Below are positions 50,700 through 60,954 of a DNA stretch of 64,000 nucleotides, one piece after another. The translations under genes were made by a program, and so were the position numbers. This DNA comes from Meghimatium bilineatum. Taxonomy: Eukaryota; Mollusca; Gastropoda; Stylommatophora; Philomycidae. A model generated the notes under the pieces. It was not told where the DNA came from. It saw nothing but the letters and a program-made list of their open reading frames with translations, and did not search any database. The stretch spans positions 51,342,456-51,406,455 of the forward strand of contig CM067322.1 in NCBI GenBank assembly GCA_034231615.1, given 5' to 3'. Position 1 is the first letter of the stretch, and each line of letters begins with the position of its first letter.

Positions 50700-51028
50700 T
50701 GACTAAATTTTGTATGTGTTTGACCAAATGTTGTATGTGTTTGACCAAATTTTGTATGTGTTTGACCAAATGTTGTATGTGTTTGACCAAATGTTGTATG
50801 TGTTTGACCAAATGTTGTATGTGTTTGACCAAATGTTGCATGTGTTTGACCAAATTGTGTATGTTTGACCAAATTTTCTATGTGTTTGACCAAATTTTCT
50901 ATGTGTTTTACCAAATGTTGTATGTGTTTGACCAAATTTTGTATATTTGACCAAATGTTGTATGTGTTTGACCAAATGGTGTATGTGTTTGACCAAATGT
51001 TGTATGTGTTTGACCAAATGTTGTAGAT
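50700..51028 (+). repeat. 21-bp minisatellite
   Basis: About fifteen units of tgtatgtgtttgaccaaatgt, some lacking a few bases. The unit equals seven codons, so open frames of 74-152 codons run through on both strands. They are intronic and have no gene character. Confidence 0.96.
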
Positions 51029-51059
51029 ATCAAAGCCAAATGGTAAACTATGATGTAAC

Positions 51060-51430
51060 ATATTATCTTTTCCGGACTACATCCTGTTCAGTCCTTTACA
51101 ATGCCAAAGTCATATGTGTTGGGCCATTGAGGCAAATAAAACTGTGGCAAAACATTTACGTTCTCTGGTGTATGTCCTGCTGGAAATCTAGTACGAACAT
51201 CCTGCTATAGGAAAGATCTTATGGGAGTATGGCAACGAGCGTAAAGAAAAGAGAAATAATATAGCCTGACATGCACGGTGTAAGAGGCAACTAAAGAGAG
51301 GAGGCAAGGTGTCTACCCTGTGTTGAATTCAAAAGTCAAGCAAAAAATAGAAACAATGTGACCCGACATGCATGATGTAAGAGGCAGTTAAGATGGAAAT
51401 GACTGTGTCAACTCATAGGTTAAAGTGACC
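51060..51430. repeat. R1/R2 fragments in tandem
   Basis: 51065-51225 holds R1-type sequence on the minus strand (gttgggccattgaggcaaat, gtcctgctggaaatctag). 51240-51300 and 51330-51425 hold two copies of the R2 start (gaaataatatagcctgacatg, acccgacatgcatgatgtaag). Confidence 0.65.
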
Positions 51431-51444
51431 ACAAACAGTGCTTA

Positions 51445-51612
51445 TTCTATATTTTCATGTTTATGTAATTATTGCTTATTATAAATTTGTGCTTATAAAT
51501 TTTTGCTTATTATTAATTTTTACTTTTTAATAGTTTACTTATTATAAATTGTTTGCTTATTATAAATTGTTCCTTATTATGAATTGTTACTTATAAATTT
51601 TTGCAGAACAAT
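51445..51612 (+). repeat. AT-rich short tandem repeat, first cluster
   Basis: Irregular repeats of ttgcttattataaat and ttacttataaatt, about 15-22 bp each. The same motif recurs at 52600-52720. Confidence 0.8.
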
Positions 51613-52009
51613 ACGGGATCAAGGGTCCATGTATATACTATCAATTAGCGGGATTTTAAACAAACTTACAAATATTTCATACTATCAATATTTGTGTTCT
51701 TTGGTTCACACACATTTAGCGAGCTCAATGAAATTACATCATTTACAGATCTTGTCACTGTAATTCAAAATAGCTAATAGTAGTTACGTGCGGAGATTAA
51801 AACTTGCAATGATTTAATGGTTTTTGTATTTTCAAGATATGAGGTACTGTTAGAATTTAGATGTTGTGTGGGGGGGGGGAGGATTAGACTCAGTGTTAGG
51901 ACTAATTCTAATGCAAACCCCCTTTCTGATTTAATCAATTCAAGTTGGTAACTACATTGAAATGGAGACAAATGATTTCTGCTTACTCTTTGTTTATATA
52001 TTACCTCTC
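51613..52009. other. Intronic sequence without recognised features
   Basis: AT-rich, with a run of nine or more G at about 51870-51880. Open frames are short and patternless. Nothing supportable was seen. Confidence 0.5.
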
Positions 52010-52165
52010 TCGCCGAAGACGGATGTGTCTGGCCATTGGCGCAAATAAAATTGTGACACAACGCATTTCCATTCTCTGAACTGGAAATCTAGTAGGACTA
52101 TGGTCCTGCTACAAAGAAGATCCAACGAGAGTTTTAGAATGAATGCTGAAGAAGAAGTATTACCT
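52010..52165 (-). repeat. R1 dispersed repeat, minus-strand copy
   Basis: Reads cgccgaagacggatgtgtct, ggccattggcgcaaataaaa, cgcatttccattctctgaac and ends gaatgaatgctgaagaagaa on the plus strand, the complement of R1. Confidence 0.85.
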
Positions 52166-52590
52166 CCCATGCGAATATTTGAGCGACACTTATTGGGCAG
52201 GTTTTACATATATAAATATGCCAAGACAATAAATGGGGGAGTATTTAATTGGGGTGTTGTATGAGTGGAAACATGATTGGGTTTGAATGCAGGGTATTAT
52301 TTTGTTTCGGATAGTGAATTTGATTGTCACAATAGAAGTTAAATGTCATAGTATGACACTGTGCGTATTTCCCGTTTGCAAGTACTCTTCGTGACTGCAA
52401 CAATTGTACTGCGTCTTTGTCAGTCAAAGGCAAATTCAACATACATACGGCAGCCATTTTACTAAAGATATGTAGTGGAAGAGTGACGTAACGGAAGTGT
52501 GAATGGCATTACCAAGTTCTAAAAAATATGACAGGAGCGCATTTTAAAAAACAGTGTAAGCAGGAAATGCTAGATGGACACTTGATCCTG
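52166..52590. other. Intronic sequence without recognised features
   Basis: No exon, repeat family or RNA signal was identified. A 70-codon minus-strand open frame at 52457-52245 has no recognisable motif. Confidence 0.5.
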
Positions 52591-52599
52591 TATTGTTCC

Positions 52600-52720
52600 A
52601 TTTTTACTTATAAATTGTTACTTATTGTAAATTGTTACTTATTATAAATTGTTACTTATAAATTTAGCGTATTATAAGTTGTTACTTATTGTAAATTGTT
52701 ACTTGTAATTTTTTTTAAAT
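52600..52720 (+). repeat. AT-rich short tandem repeat, second cluster, next to the splice acceptor
   Basis: Repeats of ttacttattgtaaattgttacttat type, the same family as 51445-51612. It ends about 17 bp before the acceptor AG at 52736 and therefore overlaps the branch point and pyrimidine tract region of the last exon. Confidence 0.8.
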
Positions 52721-52737
52721 TATAAATGATCTTTTAG

Positions 52738-53005
52738 AGAACAGTGGAAACAGCATTTTTCTCCACGGGACCTAGTTGGCCTATCAGTGGAGCCTTACCT
52801 TCTATATCCAACACATTACACTGGAGAACCATATTACATCTCTGACACTGAAGATTCAATCATAATTGACAAGGGTCATGCTCGTAAAGGTGCTGCAGAC
52901 AGTGAACTGCTGGTAGACACAAACATAGCAAGACCTGATGAGACAGAAACACAGATTGACGGTGTTATAAAGCTGGAAGGGCCAGTTGTCAAGGATGAGT
53001 TTTAA
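52738..53005 (+). CDS. Procollagen galactosyltransferase, last exon and C-terminus
   Basis: Begins after acceptor cttttag, completes the Glu codon left open by the exon ending at 48167, and runs 88 codons to TAA at 53003-53005. The sequence EQWKQHFSPRDLVGLSVEP, then LLYPTHYTGEPYYISDTEDS is the strongly conserved end of the GT25 domain (YPTHYTG...Y.SDTE). A poorly conserved acidic tail follows. The protein ends KDEF. Vertebrate family members end in RDEL or KDEL, the signal that returns luminal ER proteins from the Golgi. KDEF is a variant of this signal with Phe at the last position. Sequence, position and strand make this the true 3' end of the gene. An ATG within the exon (52787) is internal. 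Confidence 0.93.
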
Positions 53006-53149
53006 TCAAGTATGGGAATAGTTAATTAATCGCTGTGTAATTATGAGAATAGGCATATAGATGAACTCTATTACTAAGCTGGAACTTAGCTCGCTAAATT
53101 AGATATGGGTTTTGTAGCAAGACAGTTAGATCTCCTTACCTACAAGTAA
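53006..53149 (+). other. Probable start of the COLGALT-like 3' untranslated region
   Basis: AT-rich sequence directly after the stop codon. No canonical aataaa was found in the first 700 bp; an attaaa lies near 53443. The 3' end cannot be placed. Confidence 0.5.
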
Positions 53150-53405
53150 TCAATCAAGTGCCATGCCAATTGGTGTAGGTAATCATGCTTCTCCACAACT
53201 TTCTGCCTCTTCTGTTGTTAAGTAATTCAATTGATGACTTTATTTTGTACCACACTGACAACCCATCCAGAAATTTATCTCTTTGTATTCCTCTGTCTCT
53301 TCTCCCCTTGATCTTTCCAGTTGTTATTAAATGTTGAAGTTTTACTTTTCTCATCGCACGTCTAAGACCATTGGAAAACACATATGAAGTAGCAACAAAA
53401 ATCAT
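53150..53405 (-). mobile_element. LINE C-terminal fragment in the 3' untranslated region or just beyond
   Basis: The minus strand encodes LITTGKIKGRRDRGIQRDKF, LDGLSVWYK and RKLWRSMITYTNWHGT plus stop, the end of an RTE/BovB-like ORF2. It runs in one open frame of 83 codons. It lies antisense to the COLGALT-like gene 145 bp past its stop codon. Confidence 0.75.
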
Positions 53406-53830
53406 TTTTAAATTTTGGGACAGCTACAACATGAAGAACTGTATTAAAGGGTTGGGGGATTAGGAAGGCTGAAGGATAGAGGGATTACACTGCATGGAGT
53501 TTATTATCTGAATCCTGTATTATTTGTGTGTTTTATTTTCTGTGTTTTTTTATCATGAACTATTTGAAATAGATTTATGTTTTCTGTAATATTGTTGATT
53601 TTTCTCTTGTTGTTCCAGCTGACCATTTATATTTCTTATTGTGACGTAATGTAGTTGAGTAAAACTACATTAGCTGTCTAGTTTACAGAAAAGCTGCAAT
53701 ATGTATGCATTTTGGCCTGGTATATTTAATTTTATGTCGCAATATTGTTGATATAGACATGCTATTTGCATCTCAAGCATTTTTCTGCGATCAATTATTA
53801 TACATCCAGTTTGATATTGTTCACGGATGA
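53406..53830. other. Non-coding AT-rich sequence
   Basis: No coding or repeat signal was recognised between the LINE fragment and the next minisatellite. Confidence 0.5.
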
Positions 53831-54600
53831 TAATGATGACATAATCCCTTTAGCCGTGAGCAGGTAGCTCTTGACACATGATGATGATGAAATAATCCCT
53901 TTAGCTGTGAGCAGGTAGCTCTTGACACATGATGATGATGCATCCCGTTATCTGTGAGCAGGTAGCTCTTGACACATGATGATGATGCATCCCGTTATCT
54001 GTGAGCAGGTAGCTCTTGACACATGATGATTATGCATCCTGTTATCTGTGAGCAGGTAGCTCTTGACACATGATAATGATGCATCCCGTTATCTGTGAGC
54101 AAGTAGCTCTTGACACTTGATGATGATGAAATAATCCCTTTAGCTGTGAACAGGTAGCTCTTGACACATGATGATGATAAAATAATCCCTTTAGCTGTGA
54201 ACAGGTAGCTCTTGACACTTGATGATGATAAAATAATCCCTTTAGCTGTGAACAGGTAGCTCGTGACACATAATGATGATGAAATAATCCCTTTAGCTGT
54301 GAGCAGGTAGCTCTTGACACATGATGATGATGCATCCCGTTATCTGTGAGCAGGTAGCTCTTGACACATGATGATGATGCATCCCGTTATCTGTGAGCAG
54401 GTAGCTCTTGACACATGATGATTATGCATCCCGTTATCTGTGAGCAGATAGCTCTTGGCACATGATGATGATGCATCCCGTTATCTGTGAGCAGGTAGCT
54501 CTTGACACATGATAATGATGCATCCCGTTACCTGTGAGCAGGTAGCTCTTGACACATGATGATGATGCATCCCGTTACCTGTGAGCAGGTAGCTCTTGAA
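53831..54600 (+). repeat. Minisatellite of 46-56-bp units at the start of an R3 copy
   Basis: About fifteen units of two interleaved types. One is gatgatgatgaaataatccc + tttagctgtgagcaggtagc + tcttgacacat (about 55 bp). The other is gatgatgatgcatcccgtta + tctgtgagcaggtagctctt + gacacat (about 47 bp). The gatgatgatgaaataatccc start is shared with the R3 copy at 59185, so the array grew from R3 sequence. Confidence 0.93.
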
Positions 54601-55450
54601 AGTGAATAGCCTTTTTTGACATAAGCACAGGTTCTTCTCAGTTGTGTAACTGAGGTGCCTGCCAGACTCACGTAAGGTTGTCTCAAAGGTATGGATGGTT
54701 AGGGGGAGTTTATAGATGCATATGTTTTGTCCCCAAAGGGAGACATTCCACTGTGGCAGTATCTTAGGATTATCACATCCTGCTAGGAGCACAGCACACT
54801 ATCTGAGCCAACAATCTCATCATTCTTCTGTCAGATTTGTTGACACATCCGCAGTGATGCACATTAAGTATTCCTCTGCCACAACTGGACAATGGTGCAA
54901 TGTCTGCTGGTCGGTAGCTCTTCAGCATCCATGATCAAAGATTATTTGATAGAAAACAAAAGTAAGAAATTGAAACAAGATGATTTTTTTCACTCGTGAC
55001 AGATTTTCAAAATAACCCATTACAACATTCCTGGAAAGAAGACAGTATCCTTATTCTTTGTACCCGGAACCAGCAGTCCAGGCCCAAGTTACTATATGGG
55101 TGATTGTATAGAATAGTTTGTTTTAGGTTGCTATGAGTCTCCCATAGTTTGTTCTGTAGAGATATTCCTGTGGACCAGGATATTGCTCTGTCAACAAATT
55201 CTCTGGGTTAATACTGTAGTATATATTCTGGGTAGGTGTTGTTATTCTGCACATGTTGGTTGCAGAGTCGCTAATACCGATTCGGGGTAAGGGTGCTTTT
55301 AGATGGCAATGTTCCATTCTCAGTCGAAATACCCTGACTTGTTCCTGTCAGTTGAATTTGTTCATGCTGTCTTGCTTGGGGCTGTAGTTTCCATTTAGTT
55401 CTCTCCACTAAAGTCTCATAGATTATTTTAGCGGAGACGCTACTTCCCTG
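54600..55450 (+). repeat. R3 dispersed repeat, plus-strand copy
   Basis: Collinear with 59340-60700: cttctcagttgtgtaactga, ggagacattccactgtggca, gtatcttaggattatcacat, ctgagccaacaatctcatca and a later ccagcagtccaggcccaagt. Open frames in it are not convincing as genes. Confidence 0.7.
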
Positions 55451-55690
55451 AAATTTTGAAGTACGTGGGATTGAGGGAGATTATCTGCCATTTTTGACAA
55501 TTCGTCTTTGCTTTCAGGCATTCATTTAGCATCTAATTAGTCTTTATATTTGTACAATATCTTTACTTTTTCTAAATACTCTATTTAGCTGAAAGGGAAA
55601 ATAGCTGTGTTTGAATTTCGAAACCACCACCCCATACTTCCTTATTTACAGATCTGGTGCTATGCCATTATTGGAGCTAGTTTTCAAGTA
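55451..55690. other. Unassigned intergenic sequence
   Basis: No feature recognised. The last 13 bases (55678-55690, tagttttcaagta) are the left target duplication of the SINE that follows. Confidence 0.5.
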
Positions 55691-55965
55691 GTAATGTTAA
55701 AGTTAACCATAGCATTTATTAAATGCCGTAGGGGTGTAAGATGTTAATGACCTCACATTTCAGTGGCTCTGCTATATGAAGGTGGTAGCCATCTCCTCTC
55801 CCTCGCAGTCTTTACTTCCTGGATTAATCCGGTACCCAATTAAGGCTGGGTTGACCCGGGAGCCTTTGTGATTTGAAAAATATTTCCGCCTCAAACTGGG
55901 GAATGAACCCAAGACCACTCATATGCGAAACCAGCCCGCTAACCACTGCCCTACCCAGCTTCCTG
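55691..55965 (-). mobile_element. Second tRNA-derived SINE family, 13-bp target duplication
   Basis: 275 bp between two copies of tagttttcaagta (55678-55690 and 55966-55978). On the minus strand it begins with a tRNA-like head: an A-box-like gggcagtggttagcgggctg, then a B-box ggttcattccc (plus strand gggaatgaacc near 55903). A body with gggtaccggattaatccagg and taaagactgcgagggagagg follows. The body differs from the SINE at 6056-6357, so two families are present. Confidence 0.88.
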
Positions 55966-56204
55966 TAGTTTTCAAGTACATGTTTTATCCGAAGATTAAG
56001 ATTGTGAACTTCATCACGTTTTATCCTAGGGTTAAGATTGTGAACTTCAGCCCATGTTTTATCTTAGGGTTTGCTTCTCACGTATATTGTTGACTGGAAT
56101 TTCTCTGTGTAATGTTGTTCTGTTAGTTTGCAGTACAGCTGAAATATTTGTACTTTCAACTTGGTATATCCATTTTTCTGCATGTCCCCAATATATATCA
56201 TTGT

Positions 56205-56335
56205 CTTCCTCTCACCTGTGTGTTGCCAGGGCACGAAAAGGGAGCAAAGACAACAACTTACCTGCCATGTAGTAAGTGGCAACTAAGGAGGTTTGTGGGT
56301 GTTATTGACATTTCCAACCCATAGGTCAAAGTGAC
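56205..56335 (+). repeat. R2 5' fragment
   Basis: gtgtgttgccagggcacgaa, gtggcaactaaggaggtttg and cccataggtcaaagtgac match the start of other R2 copies. Confidence 0.65.
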
Positions 56336-56755
56336 TCTTCTTCTTCAGCGTCCATTCTCAAACTTCTGCTGAATCTCTCTTGTAGCAAGACAATGGTACT
56401 ACTAGATTTCCAGCAGGACGTAATCCAGAGAAAGGAAATTCATTGTGTCCCCATTTTATTTGCATCAGTGGCCTGACTCAAAAGTAAATCAACCATGCTC
56501 AATCTGGATCTTTCAGGTCAAAAGGTACAGATATTGCAGTCATGCTGTAAGCCAAAACAACAGAATCTATTCTCCAGACTACTTCTAGATAACCATGAGT
56601 AGTTTTGGGGGCATTCATTCTCAAACTCTCACTTTATCTCTTGTATAGCAGAACACTGGTCTTACTAGATTTCCAGCAGGATGTAATTTAGAGAACACAA
56701 ATACATTGTGTCGCAATTGTATTTGCGCCAATAAATCCGACTTCGGCGTTAGTAA
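56336..56755 (+). repeat. Two R1 copies around an R2 piece
   Basis: R1 at 56340-56480 (ttcttcttcagcgtccattc to gcatcagtggcctgactc), R2 body at 56490-56590 (gcagtcatgctgtaagcc), then R1 again at 56605-56750 (ggcattcattctcaaactct to cttcggcg). Confidence 0.75.
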
Positions 56756-56879
56756 CTAATACATTCATTATTTTTACTACTTTGACTGAACAGTAAATGT
56801 CTGTAACTGTATTGATAGTATAGTAAGCAAAGGGTGTGATTTTTCTACACTCGTCCGAATGATGGAGGACAGGTGTATG

Positions 56880-57005
56880 GAGGGCTTTGAAGGGCTTTTT
56901 GTGATAGGGGTGTTGGGAGAGCTTTTTGTGATAGGGTGTTAGGAGGACTTTTTATGATAGGGTGTTAGGAGGGATTTTTGTGATAGGGTTTTTTGGTGTG
57001 CTTTT
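56880..57005 (+). repeat. Short tandem repeat of about 27 bp
   Basis: Four to five imperfect units of tttttgtgatagggtgttag + gaggg. Confidence 0.85.
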
Positions 57006-57224
57006 TTTTCTAACATCGCCAGAGTGGAATCCCTACAACCCTGATAGGTTATGGGTCATTATTATTATACGCCAGACGTACGAAAGAACTGGTTCTCATA
57101 CTTGTTGTCATAGCCACAGACACACCACAGAGTTTTAGAATGAATGCAGATGAAGAACTTTACATCAGCGATGTTGTCATTTGTTTTTGTATTATAAATA
57201 TGTTTTTTCACTTAATGATTTTTC

Positions 57225-57350
57225 ATATTATGTGATACTAATTGGTGCTAATTAGTCATGTACAGAGCTGCAGATTATGTAATATATTCTCACAAACATA
57301 TATTTTGACATTAATTGGTGCTATTTAGTCGTGTACAGAGCTGCAGACTA
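57225..57350 (+). repeat. Direct duplication of a 60-bp segment
   Basis: aattggtgctaattagtcat + gtacagagctgcag at about 57238 recurs at about 57315 with few changes. Confidence 0.75.
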
Positions 57351-57770
57351 AACAATATATTCATATTTGATATATCAACATTGTAATCATTTAAATATAT
57401 TTGTGCTTCACTAATGAAGATAGAAATCGTTTGAGCAGACATCAAATATTTTTTTATTGGCAGGAGTGTACAAACAATTCATTATGATTTTTGGAGCTTT
57501 CCCTGAATGCGTGCCTACCAAAATATTTTTATTCTTTCTCTTGGTTATGTTTGTCAGATAATGGGTATTTATTAGCCGAAATGCTAACCCTAACTCATAC
57601 AACTCTCCTAACCACTCATACGATCATCTTAAATAAATAAATATTTAAGTTAATAAACATAGATAAACAAATGTATAAACATAATCAGGGAAATAATCAA
57701 AATACAATTTTATTGGGTAGGCACGCATTCGGGGACAGATCCTGATTGTTTCTAAAATAAATCCTCAATG
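57351..57770. other. Unassigned AT-rich sequence
   Basis: Contains aataaataaatatttaa-type simple sequence near 57632 and a 63-codon minus-strand open frame without recognisable motif. Nothing further supported. Confidence 0.5.
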
Positions 57771-57774
57771 TTTC

Positions 57775-58195
57775 ATCTTCAGCATTTTTTTAATTAAACT
57801 TCCACTGGATCTCTCTTGTAGCAGGACAATGGATGGTCCTAGATTTTATCTCTCTTGTAGCAAGACAATGGATGGTCCTAGATTTTATCTCTCTTGTAGC
57901 AAGACAATGGATGGTCCTAGATTTTATCTCTCTTGTAGCAGGACAATGGATGGTCCTAGATTTTATCTCTCTTGTAGCAGGACAATGGATGGTCCTAGAT
58001 TTTATCTCTCTTGTAGCAGGACAATGGTCCTAGATTTTATCTCTCTTGTAGCAGGACAATGGTCCTAGATTTTATATCTCTTGTAGCAGGACAATGGTCC
58101 TAGATTTTCAACAGGATGTAGTCTAGAGAATGGAAATGCGTTGTGCCAAGTGTTTTATTTGTACCAATGGCCCAACACATTTGTCTCAGTGCTCT
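57775..58195 (+). repeat. R1 copy expanded by an internal minisatellite
   Basis: The normal R1 stretch ctctcttgtagcaggacaat + ggtcctagattt has multiplied. About five 39-bp units (with the extra atggt) and then two or three 35-bp units occupy 57829-58105. The R1 body before and after is in its usual order. The open frames through the units (GPRFYLSCS repeated) are a by-product. Confidence 0.93.
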
Positions 58196-58544
58196 ATATT
58201 ATATTATCCATGTACTAAGGGAAATTTTCAGCAAATTGTGTGGTTTCCTGATGATTTATCTCTACAAATTTTGCTGTGTCAAATATTTGCTTTATAACAG
58301 TAATTAACAGACTGCCAATCTACATACTTTGAAAGTTTATGAATGACCAGTGTTGCCGTGTGATTCGTATCTTTAGTTTCTTCCAACCTCTTGGATATCA
58401 CAGGGATCTCTTCCCTGCACATGATAGTGCTGGTGGTAATGACAGAACAGTTCGACTTGCTTAAAACGTGTCGAGTCTGTGAATGATCTTTATGAAGGGA
58501 AATGGAAGTGTAAAATAATGACTTTGTAACAGGACTTTAAAAAA

Positions 58545-58705
58545 AGTCCCACCAAAGATGGATGTGTCGAGCCATTGCGGAAAAATAACGGCGACATAAT
58601 TTATTTCCATTTTCTGGACTACACCTGGAAATATAAGACTATTGTCCTGCTACAAGAGAGAACCAGCGGGAGTTTGAGAATGAACGCTGAAGAGGATGAA
58701 GTAAA
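58545..58705 (-). repeat. R1 dispersed repeat, minus-strand copy
   Basis: caccaaagatggatgtgtcg, gactattgtcctgctacaag and gtttgagaatgaacgctgaa mark a nearly complete inverted R1. Confidence 0.85.
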
Positions 58706-58764
58706 GAATGTGTACATGCATTGAGAGATTATAAATGGCTGATGCTGCTGTGAGTCATTGATAT

Positions 58765-58925
58765 CTCTAGTTTCTTCCAACCTCTTGGGTAGGATATCTC
58801 ATGGATATACTTCTCCGGACATGATAAGCTCTTCCATCCTCTTGGGTATCTCATGGATATACTTCCCCAGACATGATAAGCTCATCCATCCCCCTGGGTA
58901 TCTCATGGATATACTTCCTCGGTTG
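58765..58925 (+). repeat. Three tandem copies of a 53-60-bp unit
   Basis: tcttgggtatctcatggata + tacttcc.c.gacatgataag + ctcttccatcc repeats three times. A single related stretch (ttcttccaacctcttggatatc) is at about 58377. Confidence 0.8.
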
Positions 58926-58939
58926 TGAGGGCATTTGAT

Positions 58940-59100
58940 GGCTGGTCACATTCTATAGAAAGTCGTATTGGCTCAGAAGTCATACTGAAGTGGGATGAAA
59001 ATATCAGATATCACAGCTAAGATATACATTTTGACAATTTATTCCATTATCCGGAGTGTACCCTGGTGATCTTCAGGAGTTAAAGAGTCAAAGCAGAAGA
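58940..59100 (+). repeat. R2 dispersed repeat, diverged copy
   Basis: ggctcagaagtcatactgaa, atatcacagctaagatata and gtgtaccctggtgatcttca parallel the body of R2; it ends gaagaggag. Confidence 0.55.
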
Positions 59101-59206
59101 GGAGTTCAGTATCACCCTGCCTTATTGAACAATATTTCCATGTGTTAAATGTTTTTTCCAACTGACTAATCTCATTCATTAAAGATGATGATGAAATAAT
59201 CCCTTT

Positions 59207-59358
59207 AGATGTACGCAGGTAGCTTTAGATGTACGCAGGTAGCTTTAGATGTACGCAGGTAGCTTTAGATGTACGCAGGTAGCGTACGCAGGTAGCTTTA
59301 GATGTACGCAGGTAGCTTTAGATGTACGCAGGTAGCTTTAGATGTACGCAGGTAGCTT
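59207..59358 (+). repeat. 20-bp minisatellite
   Basis: About eight units of gtacgcaggtagctttagat, one truncated to gtacgcaggtagc at 59272. Confidence 0.95.
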
Positions 59359-59786
59359 TCGACAGTCCTTCTAGAAAAACCACATGTCCTCATCGGTTGA
59401 GTAACTGAGGTGATACACAAATTCGCATAAGATTTACTGTTTCTTCTTCTTCAGCATTTATTCTCAAACTCCCATTGGATCTCTCTTATAGCAGGACAAT
59501 GGTTAAACTATATTTCCAACAGGATGTAGTCCAGAAAATGGAAATATGTTGTGTACCTGTTTTATTTGCACCAATGGCCCGACACATCCATCCTCTGCAG
59601 TATTTGCCATTTCAAAATTTATGGTTGTCTTATGGAGTTTTATGGATATATGTTTAGTCCCTGAATGGAGACATTCCAGTGTGGCAATATCCCAGTATCA
59701 TCACATCGTTCTAGGAGGGCAGAATTATATGTCTGGGCCAACTAGTTCATCCATTCTTCTATCAGATCTGTTGACCCATCTGCAGT

Positions 59787-60345
59787 GATGCCATCTAGTC
59801 TTCCCCGCCATGTGGGATTGTACCACCTAGTCTTCCCCGCCATGTGGGATTGTACCACCTAGTCTTCCCCGCCATGTGGGATTGTACCACCTAGTCTTCC
59901 CCGCCATGTGGGATTGTACCACCTAGTCTTCCCCGCCATGTGGGATTGTACCACCTAGTCTTCCCCGCCATGTGGGATTGTACCACCTAGTCTTCCCCGC
60001 CATGTGGGATTGTACCACCTAGTCTTCCCCGCCATGTGGGATTGTGCCACCTAGTCTTCCCCGCCATGTGGGATTGTGCCACCTAGTCTTCCCCGCCATG
60101 GTGGGATTGTGCCACCTAGTCTTCCCCGCCATGTGGGATTGTGCCACCTAGTCTTCCCTGCCATGTGGGATTGTACCACCTAGTCTTCCCCGCCATGTGG
60201 GATTGTGCCACCTAGTCTTCCCCGCCATGTGGGATTGTGCCACCTAGTCTTCCCCGTCATGTGGGATTGTGCCACCTAGTCTTCCCCGCCATGTGGGATT
60301 GTGCCACCTAGTCTTCCCCGCCATGTGGGATTGTGCCACAAAGGT
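59787..60345 (+). repeat. 32-bp minisatellite
   Basis: About seventeen units of cctagtcttccccgccatgt + gggattgtacca. Early units have gtacca and later ones gtgcca, with one unit gaining a base (near 60099). The array therefore expanded from at least two variants. Confidence 0.96.
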
Positions 60346-60697
60346 GCAATGTTTACTGCATCTCTTCATCATCTATGATGATTTTTCACAGGTTGTCATC
60401 CTCGAGACAAGACATGCAGCAGCAATGATGATTTTTCACATGTCATCCCATCCCCCCAACTTTCTTGTCATCTCTCTATGACATGCCTGAAAAGAAGAGG
60501 TCCTATTCTGTGCTCCTTGAGCTAGAAGTCTAGGCCAGGGTTATCACACAAATAAAACCATGGAGTATGAGGTTGCCTAGATTCTTCCTGTGCCGGGTGG
60601 TGAAGTTTTGCTTTCATCTCCTGAAGGGTGTTTCTCATAGCATTTTTTAAGGGAAGTTTTCCAGGACTTTTTCAAGTCCCAGATGAATCTTTTACTC

Positions 60698-60785
60698 TTC
60701 ATCAGCTGTTATTCTCAAACTCCCACTGGATCTCTCTTATAGAAGGACAATGGTCCTACCAGATTTGCAGCAGGATGTAGTCAAT
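60698..60785 (+). repeat. R1 fragment
   Basis: ttattctcaaactcccactg, gatctctcttatagaaggac and agatttgcagcaggatgtag, then truncated. Confidence 0.75.
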
Positions 60786-60954
60786 CATCGGCTGTGTCCC
60801 AGATGAGCGTGGTGATGTGTCATTAGCTAGACAGTATTCTACTCCAGCAGAAATCTCAACAGTTCAAGCATGGATCATATACATAGATCTCAGCATGGAG
60901 GTACTGGTCTCAACAGACTTCATCACAGTGAACACCAATGTTTTCTCTTGATCC

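Larger units (their letters stand above)
48168..52737 (+). other. Intron of the COLGALT-like gene (4570 bp)
   Basis: GT at 48168-48169 and AG at 52736-52737 bound the intron. Joining the exons keeps the frame and gives HPEEQWKQHFSPRDL, which fits the family. The intron is filled by two minisatellites, copies of R1 to R4, a LINE scrap and AT-rich simple repeats listed separately. No additional exon is apparent. Confidence 0.85.
59185..60700 (+). repeat. R3 dispersed repeat enlarged by two minisatellites and a nested R1
   Basis: The copy starts gatgatgatgaaataatccc like the one at 53.8 kb and follows R3 order to about 60700. Inside it are a 20-bp array (59207-59358), an R1 copy (about 59443-59610) inserted after the 'gtaactgagg' segment, and a 32-bp array (59787-60345). 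Confidence 0.75.

Noticed and set aside
50594-51061. Cys-rich (CMCLTK) or His-rich repeat proteins at the 21-bp array
   Set aside because: Pure consequence of the 21-bp unit length. The upstream part of the frame is LINE debris.
53154-53405. An 83-codon host gene antisense to the COLGALT 3' region
   Set aside because: The peptide is the C-terminal end of an RTE-like LINE protein.
54042-54792. Histidine-rich metal-binding protein (HHHH repeats) on the minus strand
   Set aside because: Produced by the gatgatgatg portion of a minisatellite; no gene context.
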